The notes: generated from the sequence alone by a model not told the origin. Positions 1 to 5,879 are shown, counted from the first letter of the stretch. The stretch: DNA of 9,335 bases from Sulfurovum sp. (GCA_015661535.1 DQVY01000111.1:1-9335); one strand, 5' to 3'. Translations and numbers: made by a program.

Positions 1-85
1 CCGTTTACAATTGGCTGATCTTACAGCCAAAACCATTAAGCAAGGGCTTGATATACTTGGTATTCAGGTTGTTGATAAATTGTAG
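1..85 (+). CDS. argS: Arginyl-tRNA synthetase, C-terminal end (partial)
   Basis: The left edge of the window is open in the frame of codons starting at base 2 and ends with TAG at 83-85. The 27 visible residues begin RLQLADLTAKTIKQGLDIL and end GIQVVDKL. This is the typical closing helix of the DALR anticodon-binding domain of class I arginyl-tRNA synthetases, where R-L-x-L-x3-T-A, then G-L-x-[IL]-L-G-I and a short basic/hydrophobic tail recur. The enzyme charges tRNA-Arg with arginine in the cytoplasm. The catalytic HIGH region lies outside the window, so integrity cannot be judged. The stop codon TAG is part of the GTAG foot of the REP-like hairpin that follows, so the element abuts the gene with no spacer. 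The identification rests on a short fragment but the pattern is distinctive. Confidence 0.8.
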   Translation, partial: RLQLADLTAKTIKQGLDILGIQVVDKL

Positions 86-149
86 GGTGCGTTTCTAACG
101 CACCTATGGTGAGACATATTTTATTGGTGCGTTAGGAAACGCACCCTAC
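82..149. repeat. Two-headed REP-like element (BIME-like)
   Basis: Two hairpins point at each other. The first is GTAG (82-85) followed by GGTGCGTT (86-93), loop TCT, and AACGCACC (97-104). The second is GGTGCGTT (126-133), loop AGGA, AACGCACC (138-145), followed by CTAC (146-149). Read on the minus strand the second unit is also GTAG plus the same 8-bp stem. The two units together form a long inverted repeat around a 21-nt AT-rich centre. A GTAG tetranucleotide at the foot of a short palindrome is the hallmark of REP sequences mobilised by REP-associated tyrosine transposases (RAYT, HUH Y1 family). No transposase gene is in the window. The stem-loops could also act on argS mRNA 3' end stability. 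Confidence 0.75.
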
Positions 150-161
150 AAGGGAGGATAA

Positions 162-494
162 ATGAAAGCAGTGATCATTTTAGCGATACTTGCCACTTTG
201 GGCATACTATTCTTTATGTATAGCAGAAACAAAGATCTCAAAAAACTTTTAATTGCTTTGGCAACATTCATTGCAATCATTTCTCTGGCAATTGTCGGTA
301 ATTTAACACGTCAGGTGATGCCTATTTTCTTAGCACATGAAGTGCTGGTGATACTTTCCTGGTGTGCTTTGCTTCTGTATGTGTTTAGAGATAAATATTA
401 TTGGCAGGTTGTTTTTGCACCTGTGGTGACGATCTGTTTATTTTTAGTGCTTGAATTATTGACAGGGTCTGGGAGTGAAGGTATTTTAGGGTAG
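162..494 (+). CDS. Small four-helix membrane protein, function unknown
   Basis: This 110-residue protein is almost entirely hydrophobic, with four likely membrane helices at about residues 3-20, 28-47, 53-75 and 80-101. Short charged loops separate them (SRNKDLKK at 21-28, RDK at 76-78), and a Gly/Ser-rich tail follows. I see no catalytic motif and do not recognise the family. The ATG at 162 is preceded by a strong ribosome binding site, GGGAGG at 152-157, four bases upstream, directly after the REP-like element. No convincing promoter is visible between argS and this gene, so it may be co-transcribed with argS through the REP hairpins. It converges on the nadD-rsfS frame, whose stop codon is 30 bases away. 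Reality of the gene is well supported by the ribosome binding site and the clean transmembrane pattern; function is not inferable. Confidence 0.75.
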   Translation: MKAVIILAILATLGILFFMYSRNKDLKKLLIALATFIAIISLAIVGNLTRQVMPIFLAHEVLVILSWCALLLYVFRDKYYWQVVFAPVVTICLFLVLELLTGSGSEGILG

Positions 495-520
495 GCAGGA
501 GGTGTATACACCCCAACCTG
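491..520. terminator. Candidate bidirectional terminator hairpin between convergent genes
   Basis: The 29 bases between two convergent stop codons hold the perfect 12-bp palindrome GGTGTATACACC (501-512), flanked by CAGG (496-499) and CCTG (517-520), so a longer hairpin with a bulge can form. There is no T-tract on either side, which is weak for an intrinsic terminator. The stem is preceded by GTAG (491-494), which contains the TAG stop of the membrane protein gene, so it may instead be a divergent relative of the REP unit at 82-104. Confidence 0.35.
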
Positions 521-523
521 TAG

Positions 524-1444
524 TTACGCGGGGTCTACATCTTTGTTTTTCTTTTGTGTTTCAACCAATTCACTTAAAAAGGTTTCAAGGGAATAACGCT
601 GTCTGTACTCCGGTATCATAATATGAATAAGTATATCACCTAGATCACCTACTGCCCATTCATCACTGATATCTGAAGCAAAGAAGGTATCTTTTTGTTC
701 TTTTAACTCTTTTTTCAAATGTTCAAAGAGTGCTATGGTATGTTTCCCGTTAAGAGAATTTGCGATCACTACACGTTTTGCTATGTAGTCTGCATCCTCC
801 AGGTTAAATACTTCTATCTCTTCTGCTTTTTTATCGTCAAGTATGTGTACGATACCCGCTATTCTTTCGTCTATTGTCATATGCTGTTGTCCTTCTATGA
901 TATGTGTGACAGATACTTTGATCTTTTCGTCAATAAATTGTAAATCTTTTTTGTCTCTTATATGGGTTGAACTTATGGGTGCTTCCATGGGGAGTAGCTT
1001 CCATTCTCTAAGTTTTTCCGTATCTAAGGGATGATTACCTCGTGTTGCTATAACCCATACTACAGTCTCATTGAGCCATTCAAAGGCATGCCATTGTGTC
1101 AATGTTGACAGGTTGTCAGAACCTATGATGAGGTACTTGACAGTGTATGTCTGGTTAAAATGTTTTACAGTCTCTGCGGTGAATGTACTTTTGCCTTCTT
1201 TGATCTCATAATCATCTACTGTTACACCGTCTATAGGGTCAAAAAGTGTTTGACACCATAAAAGTCGCGTTGCTGCATCTGCAAGGGTGGATGTTTTAAA
1301 AGGGTTTAGGTAAGCAGGTATAACAAACAGTTGATCTATCTCTAAGCTTTTTATAGCCTCTTCAACAATCAGTTGATGCCCTTTGTGAGGGGGGTCAAAA
1401 GACCCGCCAAAGAGTGCTATAATAGGCTTTTGATGATTAACCAA
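524..1444 (-). CDS. nadD: NadD-RsfS fusion: nicotinate-nucleotide adenylyltransferase / ribosome silencing factor
   Basis: One open frame of 306 residues carries two proteins. Residues 1-187 are NadD, which adenylates nicotinate mononucleotide with ATP in NAD synthesis: the nucleotidyltransferase motif GGSFDPPHKGH is at 13-23 and the ISSTHIR motif at 157-163. Residues 189-306 are RsfS (Iojap/DUF143), which binds ribosomal protein L14 and blocks subunit joining in starvation. It shows KAEEIEVFNL (206-215), VVIANSLNGKHTIAL and WAVGDLGDILIHIMIPEYR with the usual R-Y-x-LE ending. NadD ends at its normal length and RsfS begins at its normal Met (189, codon 878-880), with no linker, as if only the nadD stop codon had been lost. 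The start is TTG at 1442-1444: a stop lies two codons upstream, no ATG precedes the catalytic motif, and GAGG (1452-1455) is 7 bases upstream. In relatives such as Campylobacter jejuni the two are, as I recall, separate neighbouring genes. Confidence 0.92.
   Translation of the reverse strand: MVNHQKPIIALFGGSFDPPHKGHQLIVEEAIKSLEIDQLFVIPAYLNPFKTSTLADAATRLLWCQTLFDPIDGVTVDDYEIKEGKSTFTAETVKHFNQTYTVKYLIIGSDNLSTLTQWHAFEWLNETVVWVIATRGNHPLDTEKLREWKLLPMEAPISSTHIRDKKDLQFIDEKIKVSVTHIIEGQQHMTIDERIAGIVHILDDKKAEEIEVFNLEDADYIAKRVVIANSLNGKHTIALFEHLKKELKEQKDTFFASDISDEWAVGDLGDILIHIMIPEYRQRYSLETFLSELVETQKKNKDVDPA
881..896 (-). promoter_or_regulatory. rsfS: Internal ribosome binding site for the RsfS half
   Basis: On the minus strand AGAAGGA (plus-strand 890-896) lies 9 bases before the in-frame ATG at 878-880 that opens the RsfS domain. 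This is a good Shine-Dalgarno match inside the coding sequence of the NadD half. RsfS of about 118 residues could therefore be made separately as well as in the fused chain. The site looks like a remnant of an ancestral separate rsfS gene. Confidence 0.5.
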
Positions 1445-1475
1445 ATACTAACCTCATTTACTGTAAAATTGCGTA

Positions 1476-1481
1476 ATTCTA
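1476..1481 (-). promoter_or_regulatory. Candidate -10 box for nadD-rsfS
   Basis: The minus strand reads TAGAAT here, five of six to the sigma70 -10 consensus, 32 bases before the TTG start, leaving room for the GAGG ribosome binding site. No clear -35 box is seen, which is normal for Campylobacterota promoters. Confidence 0.4.
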
Positions 1482-1482
1482 G

Positions 1483-1488
1483 CATAAT
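1483..1488 (+). promoter_or_regulatory. Candidate -10 box for the gap-pgk-tpiA operon
   Basis: CATAAT preceded by AG matches the extended -10 usual in Campylobacterota (five of six). It lies 17 bases before the gap start codon, which would give a very short leader just covering the AAGGGG ribosome binding site (1495-1500). It partly abuts the oppositely oriented nadD candidate, so the two promoters would compete within 61 bp. Confidence 0.35.
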
Positions 1489-1505
1489 TATCATAAGGGG
1501 AACGT

Positions 1506-2498
1506 ATGGCTGTTAAAGTAGCAATTAATGGACTTGGAAGAATAGGCAGATGTGTGGCACGTATTATTTCTGAGCGGGATGATATTGAGCTTGTTGCCGT
1601 CAATGCTTCAGGTACAGAAGAGATGATCGAATACAATGTCAAATATGATTCTGTGCATGGCACCTATAAAGATGTTTCCGTTTCAAACGGCTATTTGAAC
1701 ATGGGTAAGACAAAAGCAAAGATCTTTGCTGAGCGTGACCTGTCAAAGATCGATTTTGCTTCTTGCGGCGTTGATCTTGTGCTTGAATGTACAGGGGCCT
1801 TCTTAACTGCAGAATCTGTACAGCCGTATTTGGATAACGGTGTAAAAAAAGTACTTTTCTCTGCCCCTGCCAAAGATGATACAGCCACCTTTGTATTGGG
1901 TGCAAATGCAGAAGCGTATGCTGGTCAGACCATTGTTTCCAATGCTTCCTGTACGACCAATGGGCTTGCTCCTGTCGCCAAAGTACTGGATGATGCCTTT
2001 GGTATAGAAAATGGCTTGATGACCACGATCCACTCTTATACCTCTTCTCAGCCAATTTTAGATGGTAAACATAAAAAAGATCCCAGAAAGGGACGTTCGG
2101 GTGCAGTGAACCTTGTGCCGACTACCACAGGTGCGGCCAAAGCGATCTCTAAAGTATTGCCAAACCTTGAGGGGAAGATAAATGGTCAAGCCATCAGGGT
2201 ACCTACACCAGATGTCTCTATGGTAGACTTAACTGTGACTCTCACAAACAGTGTGACGGTTGAGGACGTTATAAAAGCATTTAAAACAGCAAGTGAAGGT
2301 TCACACAAAGGTATTTTGGGTGTAGATGAAGAATACAGAGTTTCACAAGATTTTGTGGGTGAAACACTTAGTGCTGTAGTGCCCCTGGATACCATACAGG
2401 TCATAGGCGGCAAGATGTTAAAAGTGCTCTCCTGGTATGACAATGAGTGGGGTTACTCCTGTCGTTTGGTCGATATGGCCGTGCATATTTCAAAATAA
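1506..2498 (+). CDS. gap: Glyceraldehyde-3-phosphate dehydrogenase, type I
   Basis: This 330-residue enzyme interconverts glyceraldehyde 3-phosphate and 1,3-bisphosphoglycerate with a nicotinamide cofactor in the cytoplasm. The Rossmann motif NGLGRIGR is at 8-15; the catalytic SNASCTTN places the nucleophile at Cys149 and the base His176 is in HSYTSSQ. The C-terminal YDNEWGYS (311-318) is standard. Length is normal. At 33-35 the sequence is Asn-Ala-Ser where NAD-specific GapA enzymes have Asn-Asp; the aspartate that binds the adenosine ribose is missing. The segment near 185-191 reads LDGKHKK instead of the Leu-Pro pair usual in NAD-specific enzymes. Both changes recall B. subtilis GapB and suggest NADP use or dual specificity, fitting gluconeogenesis. 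ATG start follows AAGGGG by 5 bases. It heads the gap-pgk-tpiA operon; pgk follows after 18 bases. Confidence 0.96.
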   Translation: MAVKVAINGLGRIGRCVARIISERDDIELVAVNASGTEEMIEYNVKYDSVHGTYKDVSVSNGYLNMGKTKAKIFAERDLSKIDFASCGVDLVLECTGAFLTAESVQPYLDNGVKKVLFSAPAKDDTATFVLGANAEAYAGQTIVSNASCTTNGLAPVAKVLDDAFGIENGLMTTIHSYTSSQPILDGKHKKDPRKGRSGAVNLVPTTTGAAKAISKVLPNLEGKINGQAIRVPTPDVSMVDLTVTLTNSVTVEDVIKAFKTASEGSHKGILGVDEEYRVSQDFVGETLSAVVPLDTIQVIGGKMLKVLSWYDNEWGYSCRLVDMAVHISK

Positions 2499-2516
2499 AT
2501 TTAGGGAAAGAAAAAT

Positions 2517-3707
2517 TTGAAAACGATTAAAGATTTAGATATAGATGGGAAACGCGTATTTATAAGATGTGATTTTAATGTACCCAAAGATGAATTTGGG
2601 AATATTACAGATGATAGACGTATACGTTCGGCATTACAGACAATTCGTTATTGTATAGACAGAGATTGTAAGATTATTTTAGCATCACATTATGAGAGAC
2701 CTGAACCAGGGAAGTATGAAGAGAAATATTCCCTTGTACCAGTGGCAAAGCGTTTACATACCTTGCTCAAAATTAAAAGAGACATTTTTATGGCAGGAGA
2801 TGTTGTAGGTCCTGATGCTCCTGAAAAAGCAGCAAAGATGGAATCAGGAGATGTACTTTTACTTGAAAACCTTCGTTATGAAGCCGGAGAGACAAAGAAC
2901 GATCCGGAATTTGCAAAAAAATTAGCCTCTTATGCAGATATATACATTAACGATGCTTTTGGTGCCTGCCATAGAAAACATGCCTCTATTGATGCGATCA
3001 CCAAGTACTTTGATGCAGAGCATAAAGCAGCGGGTTTTCTTATGGGTAAAGAGGTAAACTTCTTTTCTAAAGTATTGGAAAACCCCGTGCGCCCTTTTGT
3101 TGCTGTGGTCGGAGGATCGAAGGTTTCTGGCAAGTTACAGGCGCTTACGAACCTTTTGACGAAGGTAGACAAGGTCATTATTGGCGGGGGTATGGCTTTT
3201 ACTTTCTTAAAGGCATTAGGACACGAAGTAGGGATGTCACTGGTAGAAGATGATCTTTTAGATGAAGCCAAGTCTATCATGACACGTGCCAAAGAGATGG
3301 GAGTGAAGTTTTACTTGCCTGTTGATGTAGTAGCAGCAGCAGAATTCTCTGAGAACACTACTGTCAAGTTTTTACCGATTCAGGAAATACCATCAGATTG
3401 GATGGGACTGGATATTGGTCCTGCAAGTACCAGGCTTTTCCGTGAAGCACTCAATGATGCACAAACCATTATTTGGAATGGACCAATGGGTGTCTATGAG
3501 ATGGACAGATATTCTAAAGGAAGTTTGGCGATGTCAAACAACATTGCACAGACACATGCCACAACCATTGTTGGTGGTGGTGACACGGCAGATGTGGTAC
3601 AGCGTGCCGGTGATGCGGATGAGATGACCTTCATTTCTACCGGAGGCGGGGCAAGCCTCAAGCTGATCGAGGGGATTTCCCTTCCTGGATTAGAAGCGTT
3701 AAAATAG
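2517..3707 (+). CDS. pgk: Phosphoglycerate kinase
   Basis: This 396-residue protein is a full-length monomeric phosphoglycerate kinase, which transfers phosphate between 1,3-bisphosphoglycerate and ADP. The signature RCDFNVP is at 17-23, DDRRIRSAL at 32-40, ENLRYEAGE at 117-125, GGSKVSGKL at 199-207, the nucleotide-binding WNGPMGVYE at 320-328, and GGGDTADVV and STGGGASLKLIEG near the C-terminus. The usual SHLGRP loop reads SHYERP (57-62): His58 and Arg61 are kept but the glycine is replaced by Glu60. The start must be TTG at 2517-2519, because the first in-frame ATG lies beyond residue 90, after the signature. AGGGA (2503-2507) stands 9 bases upstream. It lies 18 bases after gap and 24 bases before tpiA, so it is the middle gene of the operon. 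Confidence 0.96.
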   Translation: MKTIKDLDIDGKRVFIRCDFNVPKDEFGNITDDRRIRSALQTIRYCIDRDCKIILASHYERPEPGKYEEKYSLVPVAKRLHTLLKIKRDIFMAGDVVGPDAPEKAAKMESGDVLLLENLRYEAGETKNDPEFAKKLASYADIYINDAFGACHRKHASIDAITKYFDAEHKAAGFLMGKEVNFFSKVLENPVRPFVAVVGGSKVSGKLQALTNLLTKVDKVIIGGGMAFTFLKALGHEVGMSLVEDDLLDEAKSIMTRAKEMGVKFYLPVDVVAAAEFSENTTVKFLPIQEIPSDWMGLDIGPASTRLFREALNDAQTIIWNGPMGVYEMDRYSKGSLAMSNNIAQTHATTIVGGGDTADVVQRAGDADEMTFISTGGGASLKLIEGISLPGLEALK

Positions 3708-3731
3708 CGAGATTGAAAACGAAGGATTATC

Positions 3732-4421
3732 ATGATATTTGCAGCGAACTTTAAAACAAACCATACAAGAAAGAGCACAGAGTACTATGTGCAAGATCTC
3801 AATAAAAAGTTAGGTGCAAAAGATCCTGAAGATAAAGTCTATATTTTCCCTCCTGCAACAGCATTAGACAATTATGAGGGTGATTTTACCCTGGGTGTAC
3901 AAAATGCATATCCTGCCGTGAATGGTGCATATACCGGAGAGATAGGGTTAGAACAGCTTGATGAGTTTGATATCGGAACCATTCTTATTGGTCACAGTGA
4001 ACGACGTGAACACCTGGGTGAGTCTCAAAAAACAGTCTCTGAAAAATTCTCTTTTTTTCAAGAGCAGAACTTTGAAATTATTTATTGTATTGGTGAACCC
4101 CTGCATATTCGCGAGAAAGGGTTTGAAGCGGTAATGCAGTATCTGTTGGCGCAATTTGAAGGTATCGATACTGGCTATGAAAATCTTATTGTTGCGTATG
4201 AGCCTATATGGGCCATAGGTACAGGCAGGTCTGCTACTGTTGAGGAAATTTCTTCTACACACAGGGCTTTGAAAAAAGTTATTGATGGTAAACCTTTGCT
4301 CTATGGAGGGTCTGCAAACCCATCTAATATTAAAGAGATCATTTCTATTGCCGGGGTAGATGGTGTGTTGGTAGGATCGGCATCTTTAGAGGTTGAGAAA
4401 TTTTCTAAGATGTTTTTGTAA
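3732..4421 (+). CDS. tpiA: Triosephosphate isomerase
   Basis: This 229-residue protein interconverts dihydroxyacetone phosphate and glyceraldehyde 3-phosphate. Catalytic residues are all present: Asn6 and Lys8 in AANFKTN, His88 in LIGHSERR, Glu157 in VAYEPIWAIGTG, the flexible loop IGTG at 162-165, and the phosphate-binding YGGSANPSN at 191-199. It is some 20 residues shorter than the usual 250, as is typical of Campylobacterota. ATG follows AAGGA (3722-3726) by 5 bases. It is the last gene of the gap-pgk-tpiA operon and converges on nusA, with a REP-like element in the 115-bp gap. Confidence 0.95.
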   Translation: MIFAANFKTNHTRKSTEYYVQDLNKKLGAKDPEDKVYIFPPATALDNYEGDFTLGVQNAYPAVNGAYTGEIGLEQLDEFDIGTILIGHSERREHLGESQKTVSEKFSFFQEQNFEIIYCIGEPLHIREKGFEAVMQYLLAQFEGIDTGYENLIVAYEPIWAIGTGRSATVEEISSTHRALKKVIDGKPLLYGGSANPSNIKEIISIAGVDGVLVGSASLEVEKFSKMFL

Positions 4422-4440
4422 GGATATATTATTATCGAGC

Positions 4441-4504
4441 GGTGCATTAAAATGCACCCTACAAATGCTGCATGAATAAAATAAAGTTTATAGCGTAGGG
4501 TGCC
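4441..4504. repeat. Degenerate REP-like pair between tpiA and nusA
   Basis: GGTGCATT (4441-4448), AA, AATGCACC (4451-4458), then CTAC (4459-4462) is the same hairpin-plus-foot design as at 126-149 with an A-T change in the stem. A second foot GTAG (4495-4498) with GGTGCC (4499-4504) matches the start of the first element, but its return arm has decayed. The orientation is hairpin-CTAC then GTAG-hairpin, the reverse of the 82-149 pair. The first hairpin lies 20 bases after the tpiA stop and may help end that transcript. Confidence 0.6.
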
Positions 4505-4518
4505 AATTTATTGCAGCA
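4466..4518 (-). terminator. Long inverted repeat downstream of nusA, weak terminator candidate
   Basis: TGCTGC (4466-4471) and AATAAA (4475-4480) pair with TTTATT (4507-4512) and GCAGCA (4513-4518), giving a 12-bp stem with a 3-base bulge and a 26-base loop that contains the second REP foot. It follows the nusA stop by 18 bases on the minus strand. The stem is followed there by only TTT, so termination efficiency is doubtful. It partly overlaps the REP-like pair. Confidence 0.3.
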
Positions 4519-4536
4519 AAGACACAATTGTAGATG

Positions 4537-5697
4537 TTATTTAAACAAGTCTGCCAATGCCGTGGTATCGGTTGTTTTTGTGACTTCTTCTTCTGAACTG
4601 TCTGTTTGTCTTTCTGTCACACCTTCTATCTCATTGAGTTCAATCGTATATCCTGTTAGCATAGAGGCCAAACGGATATTGATACCTGATCGTCCAATAG
4701 CTTTTGCTTTTTGGTCGCCAGTAATATTGACGACCGCTTTTTTCTCTTCTTGATCCACTTTAATACTTTGTGATATAGCAGGACTTAACGCACGGGTGAT
4801 AAACACTTCAGGAATCGGTGAGAATTCGATACAGTCAATATTTTCACCATTAAGTTCTTCACTTACGGCATTGATCCTTACCCCTTTAACACCTACAGCA
4901 GCACCAATAGGGTCTATGTTCATCTGTTCTGTTTTAAGGGCTATTTTTGCTCTCTCCCCGGGAATTCTTGCTGCAGCTACAATCTCTACTGCACCATCGT
5001 CTATCTCTGGTACTTCAGAAGCCATTAGTGACTCGAGAAACTTGGGAGAGGTTCTTGTAAGCTCAAGAAAAAGACCATATTCAGGGTCAACACTCACATA
5101 TCTTAACAGTGCACGGATAGAATCGCCACGTTTAAACTTTTCACCTTTGATACGGTTTCTAAGTGTCATGATACCTTTGAGTTCACCTATCTCAACATGG
5201 GTATTGTCTTCAGCATCTACACGGTTGACAGTACCTAACATGACAGAGCCTACTTTTTCTCTATACTTTTCAAAAAGATCTTGCTCCACACGTCGTTGAA
5301 TATGGTACTCAAGTTCTCTAAAAAGGTTTGCTGAAGCGGTACGTCCATGGTCTTCCAAGATAAATGCTTCTTTCAATTGATCGCCAATTTCAATGGAATC
5401 ATCAAACTCTTTTGCTTCAGATAAAGGGATGAAACTGTCTGATTCTACCTCTTTAATGTTGGGTTCTTTCCCTACTTCTACATAAAGTTGAGGATCATTA
5501 TCGGCGACAACTGTGATGACCTTATTGACAGAGTATGTTTTTGTATCTTGGTCAATAATGACTTCAAAAGTACTTGTATAAGAGGTGAGTTTTTTGGCTG
5601 TATTGCTGAGTGCTTCTTTAAATGCCTCAACAGCATGCTCTTTTGAAATGTTTTTTTCATGTGCAATTGCATCTATAATATCTAAGATTTTTTCCAT
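4537..5697 (-). CDS. nusA: Transcription termination/antitermination factor NusA
   Basis: NusA binds RNA polymerase and nascent RNA and modulates pausing, termination and antitermination. From the ATG at 5695-5697 the protein has 386 residues: an N-terminal polymerase-binding domain (about 1-125), an S1 domain (about 150-215, starting SVMLGTVNRVDAEDNTHVEIG), KH1 (about 225-295, with RIPGERAKIALKT and DPIGAAVGVKGVRI) and KH2 (about 300-360, with GRSGINIRLASMLTGY). A short Thr/Glu-rich tail ends ALADLFK. There are no acidic C-terminal repeats such as those in E. coli. A GTG nine codons upstream would add an unlikely N-terminus encoded by the inverted repeat; the ATG has AGGA 7 bases upstream and starts in the family-typical MEKILDIIDAI. 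It stands alone, not with rimP/infB, and is divergent from the HP0268-miaB unit; I recall the same adjacency in C. jejuni. Confidence 0.95.
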   Translation of the reverse strand: MEKILDIIDAIAHEKNISKEHAVEAFKEALSNTAKKLTSYTSTFEVIIDQDTKTYSVNKVITVVADNDPQLYVEVGKEPNIKEVESDSFIPLSEAKEFDDSIEIGDQLKEAFILEDHGRTASANLFRELEYHIQRRVEQDLFEKYREKVGSVMLGTVNRVDAEDNTHVEIGELKGIMTLRNRIKGEKFKRGDSIRALLRYVSVDPEYGLFLELTRTSPKFLESLMASEVPEIDDGAVEIVAAARIPGERAKIALKTEQMNIDPIGAAVGVKGVRINAVSEELNGENIDCIEFSPIPEVFITRALSPAISQSIKVDQEEKKAVVNITGDQKAKAIGRSGINIRLASMLTGYTIELNEIEGVTERQTDSSEEEVTKTTDTTALADLFK

Positions 5698-5710
5698 AGT
5701 GATTCCTGTG

Positions 5711-5719
5711 TATAATATA
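5711..5719 (-). promoter_or_regulatory. Candidate nusA -10 region
   Basis: The minus strand reads TATATTATA here, directly downstream of the 5720-5767 inverted repeat and only 14 bases before the nusA ATG. The plus strand reads TATAAT at 5711-5716, so the box is readable in both directions. If used for nusA the leader would be extremely short; otherwise the real promoter lies beyond the inverted repeat, which would then be in the leader RNA. Confidence 0.25.
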
Positions 5720-5767
5720 GGCACCTCTAATAACCCTAGTTACCCACAATGGGTTATTAGAGGTGCC
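5720..5767. repeat. Perfect 17-bp inverted repeat upstream of nusA
   Basis: GGCACCTCTAATAACCC (5720-5736) and its exact complement (5751-5767) enclose the 14-base loop at 5737-5750. The loop contains TTACCC, an imperfect copy of the arm end TAACCC, so a second shorter pairing with GGGT is possible. The unit lies 23 bases before the nusA ATG. It has no GTAG foot and differs in sequence from the REP-like elements. It could be a miniature mobile element, a protein-binding dyad, or a leader hairpin; the sequence alone does not decide. Confidence 0.7.
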
Positions 5768-5839
5768 CTTGTTTCAATCTACCGCTACAAGAGGTAACAT
5801 AACAGTGTTAAGAACGTCTAGGGAGTGGTGTTTTTGAAG

Positions 5840-5872
5840 TTCAGTATTATAGCTAACCAAAGCTTTACTGAA
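5840..5872. promoter_or_regulatory. Operator-like dyad upstream of the HP0268-like gene promoter
   Basis: TTCAGTA (5840-5846) and TACTGAA (5866-5872) are perfect inverted 7-mers, with an inner AGCT/AGCT pair (5851-5854, 5861-5864). The dyad ends 7 bases before the -10 box at 5880, so a bound protein would cover the -35 region. No regulator is encoded nearby. It may be chance in AT-rich sequence. Confidence 0.3.
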
Positions 5873-5879
5873 AATAAAG

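Noticed and set aside
86..161. A CRISPR array or tRNA in the repeated GGTGCGTT region.
   Set aside because: The units are palindromes in inverted orientation, only two in number, with no equal spacers and no cloverleaf.
1639..2055. Long open frames on the opposite strand of gap, pgk, nusA and miaB.
   Set aside because: They lie wholly inside well-identified genes, have odd composition and no ribosome binding sites; they are shadows of the real coding strand.
5695..5724. GTG start for nusA at 5722-5724, nine codons upstream.
   Set aside because: The added residues would be encoded partly by the inverted repeat, have no ribosome binding site, and do not resemble NusA; the ATG at 5695-5697 has AGGA at the right spacing.
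5840..5872. A dif site for the Xer recombinase at the dyad.
   Set aside because: A dif site needs about 11-bp arms around a 6-bp centre; here the matched arms are 7 bp with 19 bases between, and the site sits in a promoter.
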